From NCBI GenBank assembly GCA_013044305.1, contig JABEUT010000045.1:1-18257 (forward strand): a stretch of DNA of 18,257 bases, in the 5' to 3' direction. This DNA comes from Bacteroidia bacterium. GTDB lineage: Bacteria; Bacteroidota; Bacteroidia; JABEUT01. Numbering within the stretch: position 1 is the first letter of the stretch; each line of letters opens with the position of its first letter. The position numbers and the translations under genes were made by a program. Under the pieces are notes generated by a model. The model was not told the origin of the DNA. It saw nothing but the letters and a program-made list of their open reading frames with translations, and did not search any database. This document shows, piece after piece, positions 1 through 8,635 of this stretch.

Positions 1-8
1 CATCATAA

Positions 9-578
9 TTATTCAATACATGCACACCAATAGTTAGAAGAATCATCTTTATTTTATACATCACTTATAAATCGGTAAAAGAGGCCATAGTTACAATGCT
101 TACCGTACCCTTTGCCTTAATGGGAGGTGTGTTCATGGTTTATTTTTACGGTGTGAACCTGTCGGTGGCTGTTGCCGTAGGCTTTATTGCGCTTTTCGGC
201 GTTGCGGTAGAAACCGCCATGCTCATGAACATATACCTGAATGAGTATATGGAGAAACTTGTGGCGGCAAAAGGAAATTCATCCCAAACCATTAGTCATG
301 CCGACCTTCGTAAATATATTACTGACGGGGCGATACAGAGGCTGCGCCCCAAGCTGATGACCGTTTCTGTTTCACTCTTTGGTCTGGTTCCAATATTATG
401 GTCTGCCGGCGTGGGCAGCGATGTAATGCTGCCTATCGTCATTCCGCTGATCGGCGGGGTTATCACCTCTACAATTTACGTGCTGTTTATTACCCCTGTT
501 GTTTTTGAGATGGTGAAAGAAAGGGAGTTGAAAAAAAATGGAAAGCTTATAATCCCCGGAAGCCATGAAAATACTTAA
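9..578 (+). CDS. cusA: CusA-type heavy-metal RND efflux pump, C-terminal fragment
   Basis: This is the last part of an inner-membrane RND pump of the CusA/CzcA type, which uses the proton gradient to push metal ions through a tripartite channel. The frame carries family sequence such as VPFALMGG, NLSVAVAVGFIALFGVA and LMLPIVIPLIGG-like stretches typical of the last three membrane helices (about residues 860-1040 of a roughly 1040-residue protein). Recognisable similarity already starts near base 42 (IIFILYITYKS), upstream of the first ATG at 96, so that ATG is not a natural start. An in-frame TAA at 6-8 and poor resemblance over bases 9-40 suggest truncation, or a sequence error if this is a contig end. 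The stop overlaps the start of the TolC-like gene by 14 bases, so the two are coupled. The fragment alone cannot transport. Confidence 0.8.
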   Translation, partial: LFNTCTPIVRRIIFILYITYKSVKEAIVTMLTVPFALMGGVFMVYFYGVNLSVAVAVGFIALFGVAVETAMLMNIYLNEYMEKLVAAKGNSSQTISHADLRKYITDGAIQRLRPKLMTVSVSLFGLVPILWSAGVGSDVMLPIVIPLIGGVITSTIYVLFITPVVFEMVKERELKKNGKLIIPGSHENT

Positions 579-1791
579 TTACATACTCCTGGCCTCTGCC
601 TGCCTGCTCTCCTCGCAGGCTCCGGCTCAAGTGCTTTCACTCGATTCGGTGCTAAGCAATGTTGAAAAATACAACCCCATGCTTAAAATGTATGATAACA
701 TGGAGGCCGCCGAAAACATGTATGCCGAAGGCGCCAGAAGCTGGATGCCTCCTGCCATTTCGGCAGGACTGTGGCAAACTCCTTATACCGATGTTAGCCA
801 GGGTATGTTCATGATATCGGCTGAACAGATGATACCCAACCCGGCGAAGTTGAAGGCCAATCAAAAATATATGCTCGGTATGGCGCCTGTAAACGCCGAA
901 GGGAAGCTGGCACAGCGCAACATCCTTTTTGCCCAAACCAAACAGGCTTACTATGAATGGATGGTGATGAAGAAAAAAAAGATAGTGCTGGAAGAAATTG
1001 ACTCATTGCTGGCTTACCTGCTCCAAACAGCACAGTTGCGCTACACCTATAATAAGGAAAGACTGGACAATATATACAAAACCAAAGCCGATTTGTATGA
1101 TTTAAGAAACAATGAATATATGCTTGATGCCGAAATGAAAATGAAAAATGTAATGCTGAACACGCTAATGGACAGGAAAAAGGATTTCGTATTTGATGTA
1201 GACACATTGGCTACCATTCATCATTATGAAACAATAACCGCCGATTCAAACAACATTGCCTCTTCAAGAAGCGACGTTAAGCAGTTGGAAGCCTCCAGGG
1301 CATTGCTGAAATTGCAGCAGAACTACGATTACTCCCAACGGCTCCCCGATTTTGGTATTTCGGCAAATCACATGCAGTCTTTTGGCATTATGCCAAACCA
1401 GTTTTCCATAATGTGTATGATTACAATTCCCATTGCAGGTTGGTCGGCAAAGATGTATCGATCGGAAGTAGCCGGATTGAAGGCCCAAATGAATGCAGTA
1501 GATGATCAACAGCAAGAACTGATGAACATGGCCGCAGGCAATATAGCCGTATTACAGGTGGAGATAAAAGAAGCCAAGCAGGAATTAAATAATTACCGGA
1601 ACAATGTAGTACCGGCTTATAATGATAGCTACAGGGCCGCGCTGCTGTCTTACGAGCAAAATACAGGCGACTTATTTGTGGTACTGGATGCTTTTAAAAT
1701 GTACAGGATGGAATCGATGAGTGAGCTGGACGAGTTGGGCCGGCTATTGAATTTACAGGTAGAATATGAAAAAGAAATGGAAATACGATAG
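565..1791 (+). CDS. TolC-family outer-membrane efflux channel (CusC-like)
   Basis: This 408-residue protein is the outer-membrane factor of the tripartite metal-efflux system. It should trimerise into a barrel plus a long periplasmic alpha-tunnel that docks on the RND pump and adaptor. A signal peptide covers about residues 1-22, ending APAQ just before VLSLDSVLSNV, a typical start of the first TolC helix. The rest is long amphipathic, coiled-coil-like helix rich in Gln, Glu, Lys, Met and Leu, with a second outer-membrane-efflux repeat after about residue 220. There is no lipobox, unlike E. coli CusC. The gene starts inside the CusA end and its own end overlaps the next adaptor by 26 bases, so it lies in the middle of a coupled operon. 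Family assignment is secure. Metal specificity comes only from the neighbours. Confidence 0.88.
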   Translation: MKILNYILLASACLLSSQAPAQVLSLDSVLSNVEKYNPMLKMYDNMEAAENMYAEGARSWMPPAISAGLWQTPYTDVSQGMFMISAEQMIPNPAKLKANQKYMLGMAPVNAEGKLAQRNILFAQTKQAYYEWMVMKKKKIVLEEIDSLLAYLLQTAQLRYTYNKERLDNIYKTKADLYDLRNNEYMLDAEMKMKNVMLNTLMDRKKDFVFDVDTLATIHHYETITADSNNIASSRSDVKQLEASRALLKLQQNYDYSQRLPDFGISANHMQSFGIMPNQFSIMCMITIPIAGWSAKMYRSEVAGLKAQMNAVDDQQQELMNMAAGNIAVLQVEIKEAKQELNNYRNNVVPAYNDSYRAALLSYEQNTGDLFVVLDAFKMYRMESMSELDELGRLLNLQVEYEKEMEIR

Positions 1792-2980
1792 CACAGGCCT
1801 CGCCCTGTTGTGCGGTATAATGCTGCTGGCTGCCTGCAAAACGAAGCAGGAGCATGTCATTCCATCCAACAGAATACCCTTCGATTTAGATGGGCTTATA
1901 CTGCCGGTTAACCAGTCCGTATTAAGCAATGTTAAAGCTATTTTGCCGGAAAGGCGAACCATAAGCCCGGTGATACATGCAGTAGGTATGGTAGCATATA
2001 ACCCGAACCTGATTAATAACATAAGCGCCCGCTATACGGGAAGGATAGAAAAACTATATGTAAAATATAATTTTGAGGAGGTAAGCAGCGGACAGCGGAT
2101 TATGGATATATACAGTCCGGAAATACTTACTGAAGAGGTGAACCTATTGTTTCTTTTGCATTCCTCTGCCGGCAAAGCAATTATTTCGGCCTCGGAGCAA
2201 AAACTAAAATTGCTGGGCGTAACCGACCAGCAGCTTAAAAATGTGGAATCAACCGGGATGCCCATGAATCCCTTGCCGCTGTATTGCCCCTATTCAGGTC
2301 ATATTCATGATATAGGTATTAGTGGCGGCACCGCTTCTATGCCGCCTTCTTCTGAAAATAACAGCATGTCTTCGATGAATGCAGGACAAACTTCGGAACC
2401 GGCCAATCAGCTAGAAAATATCCCCTCTTCGGAAACATCAGCCCTAAGCGTAAAGGAAGGCATGTACGTACAGGCAAAACAGGCTGTTTTTGCCGTTTAT
2501 AACACCTTGCAGGTATGGGCAGTTCTCAATGTGTATCCTAAAGACGCTGCGCTCGTAAAAACCGGCGACAGCGTGTATCTGGTTTCTGAAACGGCGCCCG
2601 GGCGCATCATACGCGCAATTGTAAATTATATCGATCCTGTTCTCGATGCAGCCTCCTCCACCGTAAAGATTAGAGTTTACCTGAAAAATGTTCCTCAATT
2701 ACAATTAAGGATTGGGGTGCTTTTGACTGCAAGTATTTTTCCGCAAGGTATTCAGTCGTGGTGGCTGCCCAAACAAGCCGTTATTGATCTGGGATATAAA
2801 AAGGTGGTGTTTGTAAAAAGAAGTAATTATTTTACCACCGTACCGGTACAAACCGGTATTTCTGCCGACTCACTTATAGAGATTTTGCAAGGCCTCGCAC
2901 CGGGCGACATGGTTGCATACAATGCCCAGTATCTAGTTGACAGTGAAAGTTTTATAAAAACAACGCAGACACATGAATAG
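1766..2980 (+). CDS. CusB-type RND periplasmic adaptor lipoprotein (first of two)
   Basis: This 404-residue membrane-fusion adaptor links the RND pump to the TolC channel. A lipoprotein signal is clear (LLAAC, acylated Cys at residue 24). The mature protein begins without a heavy-metal-binding domain and then shows the lipoyl/barrel-sandwich start (ISARYTGRIEKLYVK, about residues 86-100), a short helical hairpin, and the beta-barrel and membrane-proximal domains. An odd feature is a low-complexity Ser/Met/Asn-rich insertion at about residues 188-230, where the second half of the lipoyl domain should start; it contains several Met residues. The start codon lies 26 bases inside tolC and the stop overlaps the second adaptor by 8 bases, which suggests translational coupling. 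It is divergent enough that partner choice cannot be told from sequence. Confidence 0.85.
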   Translation: MKKKWKYDSTGLALLCGIMLLAACKTKQEHVIPSNRIPFDLDGLILPVNQSVLSNVKAILPERRTISPVIHAVGMVAYNPNLINNISARYTGRIEKLYVKYNFEEVSSGQRIMDIYSPEILTEEVNLLFLLHSSAGKAIISASEQKLKLLGVTDQQLKNVESTGMPMNPLPLYCPYSGHIHDIGISGGTASMPPSSENNSMSSMNAGQTSEPANQLENIPSSETSALSVKEGMYVQAKQAVFAVYNTLQVWAVLNVYPKDAALVKTGDSVYLVSETAPGRIIRAIVNYIDPVLDAASSTVKIRVYLKNVPQLQLRIGVLLTASIFPQGIQSWWLPKQAVIDLGYKKVVFVKRSNYFTTVPVQTGISADSLIEILQGLAPGDMVAYNAQYLVDSESFIKTTQTHE

Positions 2981-4313
2981 CTCCCTGAAATACAATATTT
3001 ATAGGAAGACGATGTTGTTTTCGGCAGTTGCCTTATTTCTCATTTCCTGTAAAAACAAGCCGGAACAAAGCCAAACAGTTGACCCAGGCGAATATTACAC
3101 CTGTTCCATGGATCCGCAGGTACATGAGGATAAGCCGGGCAATTGCCCAATCTGTCACATGAAGATGATAAAGGTAAAGGCAAACAGCCTTAAACCGGGG
3201 CAAATCAGGTTAAGTCTTCAGCAAATAGAGCTCGCCAATATCAGGTGGGATACGGTGAGCCAAAACTCTATTTCCAAAGAAATTCTTATTACGGGCAAGG
3301 TGGAAGTAAACCAAACCTTAACCGAGGCAATTAGCGCCAAAACAAAGGGCAGAATAGACAAGCTCTTTGTAAAAAATGTAGGCGACTTTATTCATAAAGG
3401 CGAAGAATTATATGAGATTTACAGCGAAGAGCTGAATGCCGCCCAGCAGGACTATATACTGGCTTCAGAACAACTTGGGCATAAGGATGCCAACAGGAAA
3501 ATGGTAATACAATTTGAATCGGCAGCAATGAACAAACTGCTTCTTTACGGAATGACTGAAAGGCAGATAGCGGAATTAAAAAATACGCGGAAGGTGATGA
3601 ATGATGTTCCGGTATATGCCCAAACCGATGGTTTTGTAAGCGACATATTTCTTGCCGAAGGAAATTATGTTGACGAAGGCTCCATGCTTTTTCACCTTGC
3701 CTCTCTCAATTCTTTGTGGGTTGAGGCAGAAGTTTACCTGCCCTATCTTCCCTATCTGAATATTGGCACCGACGCCGTTTTATCAATTCCGGCCGCAGGG
3801 GTAAAGAAATACAACGGCAAGGTGCTGTTTATTGCCCCACAGGTGCAATCGCCTGACAGGTTTGTACTGGCAAGATTTCAAATATCAAATGCAGGAAAAG
3901 AAATAAAGCCGGGAATGATGGCAGCCATAATACTTGAAACCGGAAGGAAACAAGCCATAACCCTACCTTTGGATGCCGTGCTGCAGAGCGGCAACGGTGC
4001 AACCGTATGGCTGCTGGACTCGGCCTGCACCTTTGAACACCGTATGGTGAGCACAGGAATGCAGAACAGCCATAAAATAGAAATTACCGAGGGGCTTAAA
4101 ATTGGTGATGTAGTAGTTACAAGCGGCGCCTACCTGCTGAACAGCGAATATGTATTCAAAAACGGAACCAACCCTATGGCAGGCATGGATATGGGAAATA
4201 TGAAAAAAATGAATACGACAAATGAGAATACTGTAGCTCCAGCTGCCAAATCGCCTGCAATAGAGGATACGGGCAAAAAGGAAAATAACACTATGCAAGG
4301 AATGAAAATGTAA
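2973..4313 (+). CDS. cusB: CusB-type RND periplasmic adaptor with heavy-metal-binding domain
   Basis: This 446-residue adaptor is the more canonical CusB of the pair. A lipoprotein signal ends at LFLISC (Cys26). Next comes a heavy-metal-binding domain of the YTCPM...PGxCPxCGM type at about residues 41-67: YYTCSMDPQV then PGNCPICHMKM, with Cys44, Cys58 and Cys61 plus Met residues as likely ligands. The lipoyl, hairpin, beta-barrel and membrane-proximal domains follow (TKGRIDKLFVKNVGD; WVEAEVYLPYL). The C-terminus is Met-rich (MAGMDMGNMKKM and MQGMKM). In this family such Met clusters and the Cys domain bind Cu(I)/Ag(I) and hand the ion to the pump, so copper or silver export is the best inference. 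The CusA start lies 16 bases downstream. Confidence 0.9.
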   Translation: MNSSLKYNIYRKTMLFSAVALFLISCKNKPEQSQTVDPGEYYTCSMDPQVHEDKPGNCPICHMKMIKVKANSLKPGQIRLSLQQIELANIRWDTVSQNSISKEILITGKVEVNQTLTEAISAKTKGRIDKLFVKNVGDFIHKGEELYEIYSEELNAAQQDYILASEQLGHKDANRKMVIQFESAAMNKLLLYGMTERQIAELKNTRKVMNDVPVYAQTDGFVSDIFLAEGNYVDEGSMLFHLASLNSLWVEAEVYLPYLPYLNIGTDAVLSIPAAGVKKYNGKVLFIAPQVQSPDRFVLARFQISNAGKEIKPGMMAAIILETGRKQAITLPLDAVLQSGNGATVWLLDSACTFEHRMVSTGMQNSHKIEITEGLKIGDVVVTSGAYLLNSEYVFKNGTNPMAGMDMGNMKKMNTTNENTVAPAAKSPAIEDTGKKENNTMQGMKM

Positions 4314-4329
4314 ATTAAAGCAGAATTAT

Positions 4330-5598
4330 ATGATAAACGCGTTGATAACTTTTGCCCTGCGTAACCGTTTTATGGTGCTTGTTATTGCTGCCGGAATGCT
4401 GGCGTGCGGAATTTATGAAATGAGCAAAAATCCGGTAGACGCCATACCCGACCTATCCGAAAATCAGGTAATTGTTTTTACCGAGTGGATGGGACGCAGC
4501 CCGCAACTGATAGAGGACCAAATTACTTATCCACTGGTATCCAACCTACAGGGCATACCAAAAATGAAGAACATTAGAGGCTTGTCCATGTTCGGAATGA
4601 GCTTCGTTTATTTGACATTCGACGATAATGCCGATATTTATTGGGCGCGCACGCGTGTGCTGGAACGGTTAAGCTATGCCCAAAAACTGTTGCCCGAAGG
4701 CATTACACCCACATTAGGGCCGGATGCCACAGGTGTAGGTCAGGTATTGTGGTATACCCTCGAAGCTAAAGGATACAACCTTGGAGAGCTGCGAGCCCTC
4801 CAGGACTGGTATATCAAATTCGGATTGCAGACTGTGCCGGGGGTAAGCGAAGTAGCTTCATTCGGCGGATTTCAAAAACAATATCAGCTGGTGATAGATC
4901 CAGTAAAGCTGAATTACTACAATTTAAGTATGATGGATGTAGTGAAGGCGGTAAAATCGAATAATAACGATGTGGGCGGGCGGAAATTTGAAATGAGCGA
5001 TCAGGCATATATCATCCGCGGACTGGGTTATATTAAGTCAATAGAAGATATTGAAAATATATCAATTGTTACCGAACACAATATACCGGTAAGAGTAAAA
5101 GACATTGGCAGCGTGCAAATGGACGGTGAAATACGTTTGGGTATTTTTGACGAAAACGGCGAGGGTGAAAAAACTGGCGGCATTGTAGTAATGCGCTATG
5201 GCGAAAACGCCGATAAAGTTATTCGCGATGTAAAAGCCAAAATGGACGAGATACAGAAGGGCTTACCCGAAGGAGTTAAGTTTCATATTGCTTATGACCG
5301 AAGTGAACTTATCGGGGAAGCCATAAGCTCGGTGAAAAAAACATTACTGGAAGTATTAATCAGTGTATCCATCGTCATCCTGATTTTTATTTTCCACTGG
5401 CAAAGCGCCCTTGTAGTAATTATACAAACCATAATCCCTGTCGCTTCCGGCTTTATACTTCTTAACGCCTTCGGCATATCTTCCAATATCATGTCGCTCA
5501 CCGGCATTGCCCTTGCCATAGGCGTTATTGTTGATGCCGGAATAGTTATGGTAGAAAATGCCTATAAACATTTAAGCGAGGCGCAAAAGGAGAATTAA
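4330..5598 (+). pseudogene. cusA: CusA-type heavy-metal RND efflux pump, N-terminal fragment (truncated)
   Basis: The start is native: INALITFALRNRFMV, then the family signature NPVDAIPDLSENQVIV and the first porter domain. The frame continues through four membrane helices to GVIVDAGIVMVENAYKHL, which contains the TM4 proton-relay Asp (residue 402, matching Asp405 of E. coli CusA). It then stops at QKEN, residue 422, whereas full-length members have about 1040. The second porter half, the second docking loop, helices 5-12 and the Met residues of the Cu-binding site are all missing. I found no continuation in other frames over bases 5599-5828, so a deletion or rearrangement fits better than a point frameshift. 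Transport by this product alone is very unlikely. Confidence 0.82.
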
Positions 5599-5828
5599 CC
5601 GAATTGGATGCATCTGTTTCTGCTAACCCCAATTTAAGTGCTACGCCGGTTAAGAACATAATTATGATACCTCCAAATTTATCTGAAGTTTTATTTACAC
5701 GAGATTTGTGTTTTGGCAGGCTATAACTTGTTTTATACAATCAGAACAGAATACTGCGAACCTCACAGAATACCACATCCATTGCCGCAAACGCGTTAAT
5801 TTGTAGCTTTGACGGTATTTTAGAGAAA
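5599..5828. other. Gap after the truncated cusA: junction region without a recognised gene
   Basis: This 230-base gap follows the abrupt end of the CusA fragment. No frame continues CusA. Two unexplained open stretches exist. One on the plus strand (from about 5591 to 5728) includes LSATPVKNII. One on the minus strand (5740 to 5546) has a hydrophobic run, GGIIIMFLTGVALKLGL. Neither matches a family I know. The right end holds the coaX promoter. It is probably the scar where the pump gene lost its remainder. Confidence 0.5.
5782..5811 (+). promoter_or_regulatory. Bacteroidota-type promoter for coaX
   Basis: A perfect -7 element TAGCTTTG (TAnnTTTG) lies at 5804-5811. It is preceded after exactly 19 bases by TTG at 5782-5784, matching the TTTG-N19-TAnnTTTG consensus of the Bacteroidota primary sigma factor. 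Transcription would start about 6-8 bases downstream, leaving a leader of roughly 10 bases before the coaX ATG at 5829. It likely drives coaX and the barrel gene behind it. Confidence 0.7.
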
Positions 5829-6572
5829 ATGAACCTTGCTGTCGACATAGGAAATTCAAGAATAAAGGCCGGAGCTTTCAAAGGCGACAGGCTTATGAAA
5901 TCGGTAATCTGCCAACCCGGCCACTATAATAAATTGCAAGAGCTTACATCAGCCAAATACGACAAGGAACCCGGCTATGCCATTATTAGTACGGTAACAG
6001 GCTATCCTCCCCGCCTGATAAAAATACTGCGGGAAAGATACAAAGTGTTGAAGCTGACCGAAAGCACCCCATTGCCTTTCCGTAACGCATATAAAACCTC
6101 AAAAACGCTGGGCAAAGACCGATTGGCAGGCATAGCCGCCGCATACCGGCGTTATCCGGCTATGAATGTGCTGGTTATAAATGCGGGAACCTGTCTGACC
6201 ATTGATTTTATGAACAGCAAAGGCGTATATCAAGGTGGAAGCATTTCACCAGGCTTAGAGATGAGGTTTAAAGCCCTGCATAATTTTACAGCAAGGCTGC
6301 CGTTAATAGAACCCGATATGCATTATAACGAACTAAAGGGTAATTCGACCAGGGATTCCATACTGTCGGGAGTGCAGGGAGGCATTGTTGAAGAAGTCAA
6401 CGGTATAATAAACCGCTATTCCGCCCGATACGGGAACCTGCAAATAATGCTTACGGGAGGATGGCATGAATGGCTTAAAAAACACCTGAACCACAAAATA
6501 ATTACCGAACCTTTTCTTACACTTCACGGACTTAATGTAATTTTGAGGTTTTGCCTTGCCGACCAGAAATAA
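5829..6572 (+). CDS. coaX: Type III pantothenate kinase
   Basis: CoaX phosphorylates pantothenate with ATP, the first step of coenzyme A synthesis, in the cytoplasm. The 247-residue length is normal. Actin/ASKHA-fold motifs are present in order: DIGNSR (residues 6-11, phosphate-binding loop), GKDRLAG (95-101, GxDR motif with the conserved Asp), NAGTCLTIDF (118-127), GGSISPGLEMR (136-146) and a C-terminal LTGG. This family needs a monovalent cation and is insensitive to CoA feedback. The ATG lies about 10 bases behind the predicted transcription start, so the start is well supported. In many Bacteroidota genomes coaX precedes a barrel protein and lptC, as it does here. Confidence 0.95.
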   Translation: MNLAVDIGNSRIKAGAFKGDRLMKSVICQPGHYNKLQELTSAKYDKEPGYAIISTVTGYPPRLIKILRERYKVLKLTESTPLPFRNAYKTSKTLGKDRLAGIAAAYRRYPAMNVLVINAGTCLTIDFMNSKGVYQGGSISPGLEMRFKALHNFTARLPLIEPDMHYNELKGNSTRDSILSGVQGGIVEEVNGIINRYSARYGNLQIMLTGGWHEWLKKHLNHKIITEPFLTLHGLNVILRFCLADQK

Positions 6573-6631
6573 AAATCCATATCCTGAAATTTAAAATGCC
6601 GAACGTAAAAACCGTCCCATGTATTAAGTTA

Positions 6632-7963
6632 ATGAATCTAAGATTTTCTGTTATACTCTGCCTTCTTGCATTGTTTTTCGGCAACACGACTGTTTTCGGT
6701 CAAAGCGCCGCCATCTCGCCATATTCCAGCTACGGAATAGGTTATCTGAATAACCAGATAGGCGTTCAGGGCTTCTCTATGGGCAATACAGGCAATGCCA
6801 TGCGCAACGACAGCACTTCTCCCTTTTTCGTAAACCTTAAAAACCCGGCTTCTATCTTTTACAACCGTATTACCACATTCGAAGCAGCTATAATAAACGA
6901 TAATGTATCCCTTTCAACCCAGGGGCAGACCCATAACAACAGCAACGGCTACTTTGGTTACTTTGAGGTGGTTTTCCCGGTTGGCAAATACCTGGGCATG
7001 AGCCTCGGATTAACCCCAATGAGCAGCCTGGGTTACGATATGGTTGTTTCGCAGAACATAGACAGTATTTCGCCGGTAACAGGCTCTCCGACAACGGTAG
7101 GGCAGGTTTCCAATGAATACAGCGCTTCGGGCGGAATAAACCGCGCCTTTTTCGGACTGGCCTTTGCGCCTTTCCCAAAATACCTTTCAATAGGAATAAA
7201 CACCTCCTACCTCTTCGGCAACCTTACCTCAACCCAGACCATGACCTATCCGCCCAATTACAATGCCTTTAATACCCAAAGGACAGAAAATAGTTTTGTT
7301 CAGAATATCTATTTCAGCAGTGGCTTCCTACTTACCCTGCCAGCTTATAAAACATGGCAGATAACCATTGGCGGCACATGGGCCTGGAGCCAGAACATAA
7401 ACGCCAATTATAACCTGCTTACCGTAAACTATCTGAATAATACCGGCAGCGTTGTAAATTATGATACCATACAGGATAGCAATGTAAACGGAAAGTTGCG
7501 CATTCCAATGATGTGGGGCGGCGGCATTACCATTAAAAAAGGACAAAGCTGGACTTTTACAGGTGATTACAGCGTGCAGAACTGGGGACAATACACTTTT
7601 TTCGGGCAGCCTCAAACTCTTACCAATGCAACGCAATATGCTTTCGGAATGCAATACGTGCCGCGTAAAACAGCTTATTCCGAAAGCTACGGTCAAAGTA
7701 TTTTTTACAGGCTCGGCTACTTTCACAACGCCAGCTACCTTAATGTTTCAAATTCACAGATAGAAGAACAGGCCATTACCTTCGGAATAGGATTTCCGCT
7801 TGGTCCAAACCTAGCCCAAATGCATAATTCAATACTGAACATTGGAGTTCAGTTGGGCGAGTTCGGCACCACGGCAGACAACCTGTTGCAGGAAAAATAC
7901 ATAAAAGTAATGGTTGGTCTTACGTTCAACGACAGGTGGTTCATCAAACGGCAATATGAATAA
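6632..7963 (+). CDS. Outer-membrane beta-barrel protein, unknown function
   Basis: This is a predicted outer-membrane barrel of about 443 residues. The ATG at 6632 is preferred because it gives a clean signal peptide (NLRFSVILCLLALFFG, cleaved after TTVFGQ). An in-frame ATG at 6596 and a TTG at 6551 overlapping coaX would add residues before it. The mature protein begins SAAISPYSSYGIG and has FadL/OmpP1-like features: alternating polar/aromatic strands, early repeats of G-x-S/N, and the segment NPASIFYN. It ends with a DRWFIKRQYE strand like the C-termini of other Bacteroidota barrels. It sits between coaX and lptC, a recurrent neighbourhood in this phylum, which hints at an envelope role. 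No substrate can be inferred. Confidence 0.8.
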   Translation: MNLRFSVILCLLALFFGNTTVFGQSAAISPYSSYGIGYLNNQIGVQGFSMGNTGNAMRNDSTSPFFVNLKNPASIFYNRITTFEAAIINDNVSLSTQGQTHNNSNGYFGYFEVVFPVGKYLGMSLGLTPMSSLGYDMVVSQNIDSISPVTGSPTTVGQVSNEYSASGGINRAFFGLAFAPFPKYLSIGINTSYLFGNLTSTQTMTYPPNYNAFNTQRTENSFVQNIYFSSGFLLTLPAYKTWQITIGGTWAWSQNINANYNLLTVNYLNNTGSVVNYDTIQDSNVNGKLRIPMMWGGGITIKKGQSWTFTGDYSVQNWGQYTFFGQPQTLTNATQYAFGMQYVPRKTAYSESYGQSIFYRLGYFHNASYLNVSNSQIEEQAITFGIGFPLGPNLAQMHNSILNIGVQLGEFGTTADNLLQEKYIKVMVGLTFNDRWFIKRQYE

Positions 7964-7984
7964 ATTACGTTCCCAGGACCCGGA

Positions 7985-8581
7985 ATGAACATAGCTGAAA
8001 AAATGGTTCCACAACGCGCGGAAGCCTCTATTTCCGGATACATATTTATAACCCTATGCCTCCTGCCCCTGCTTTTCCTGATTTCCTGCGAAAACAATAT
8101 CGACAAGGTAAACCTGATTACCGCTACCGATAAAACACCTCTGCAAACCGAAGAGAACGCCACCTACACTTACACCGACTCGGCAAAAGTAAGGTTCGTG
8201 CTAAAAGCGCCTCTTATAAATACTTTCGGAGGCAAAAACCCCTATCAGGAATGCCCCAAAGGAATGAATGTCGATTTTTATGACGATTCGGGGCATGTAA
8301 CAAGTCACATCAACTCCGACTATGCAATTCGGCACGAAAACTCCAAAATTATGGAAGCCGACGGCAACGTGGTGGTGGTTAACAAGAAAAACGAAAAACT
8401 GAATACCGAACAACTTTTCTGGGACCAGAGCAGGCACACAATTTATACTTCCAAATACGTGCAGATAAGAACAGCCACGGAAATACTTTACGGCGACGGC
8501 CTGCAATCGAACGAAGACTTCAGCCACTATATCCTTACCAATATCAGGGGCACAGTTCAGCTTAACAACCCTGCACAATGA
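7985..8581 (+). CDS. lptC: LPS export ABC transporter periplasmic protein LptC
   Basis: LptC connects the LptBFG extractor in the inner membrane to the periplasmic LptA bridge that carries lipopolysaccharide outward. The 198-residue protein has a hydrophobic N-terminal stretch (residues 17-34) ending in LISC, a lipobox with Cys35, so it is likely a lipoprotein, as is usual in Bacteroidota. The mature part shows the LptC/OstA-like beta-jellyroll pattern: NVDFYDDSGHVTSHINSDYA, then MEADGNVVVVN, then LNTEQLFWDQ and ILYGDGLQSNEDFSHY, all characteristic of the family. It begins 21 bases after the barrel gene and is probably cotranscribed with it. The first ATG is used; later in-frame ATGs would cut into the signal region. 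Confidence 0.88.
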   Translation: MNIAEKMVPQRAEASISGYIFITLCLLPLLFLISCENNIDKVNLITATDKTPLQTEENATYTYTDSAKVRFVLKAPLINTFGGKNPYQECPKGMNVDFYDDSGHVTSHINSDYAIRHENSKIMEADGNVVVVNKKNEKLNTEQLFWDQSRHTIYTSKYVQIRTATEILYGDGLQSNEDFSHYILTNIRGTVQLNNPAQ

Positions 8582-8635
8582 ATAAGCCGGAACAACACGG
8601 GCAACCAGCTTAAAAATTAATGCCAAAATAATTTA

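Noticed and set aside
96..578. Complete small membrane protein starting at ATG 96
   Set aside because: The frame upstream of ATG 96 still resembles CusA (from about base 42), so the ATG is internal to a larger pump gene.
5546..5740. Minus-strand 64-codon frame with a hydrophobic run overlapping the end of the cusA fragment
   Set aside because: It overlaps clear cusA coding sequence antisense, is short, and matches no family I know. It is kept only as part of the junction finding.
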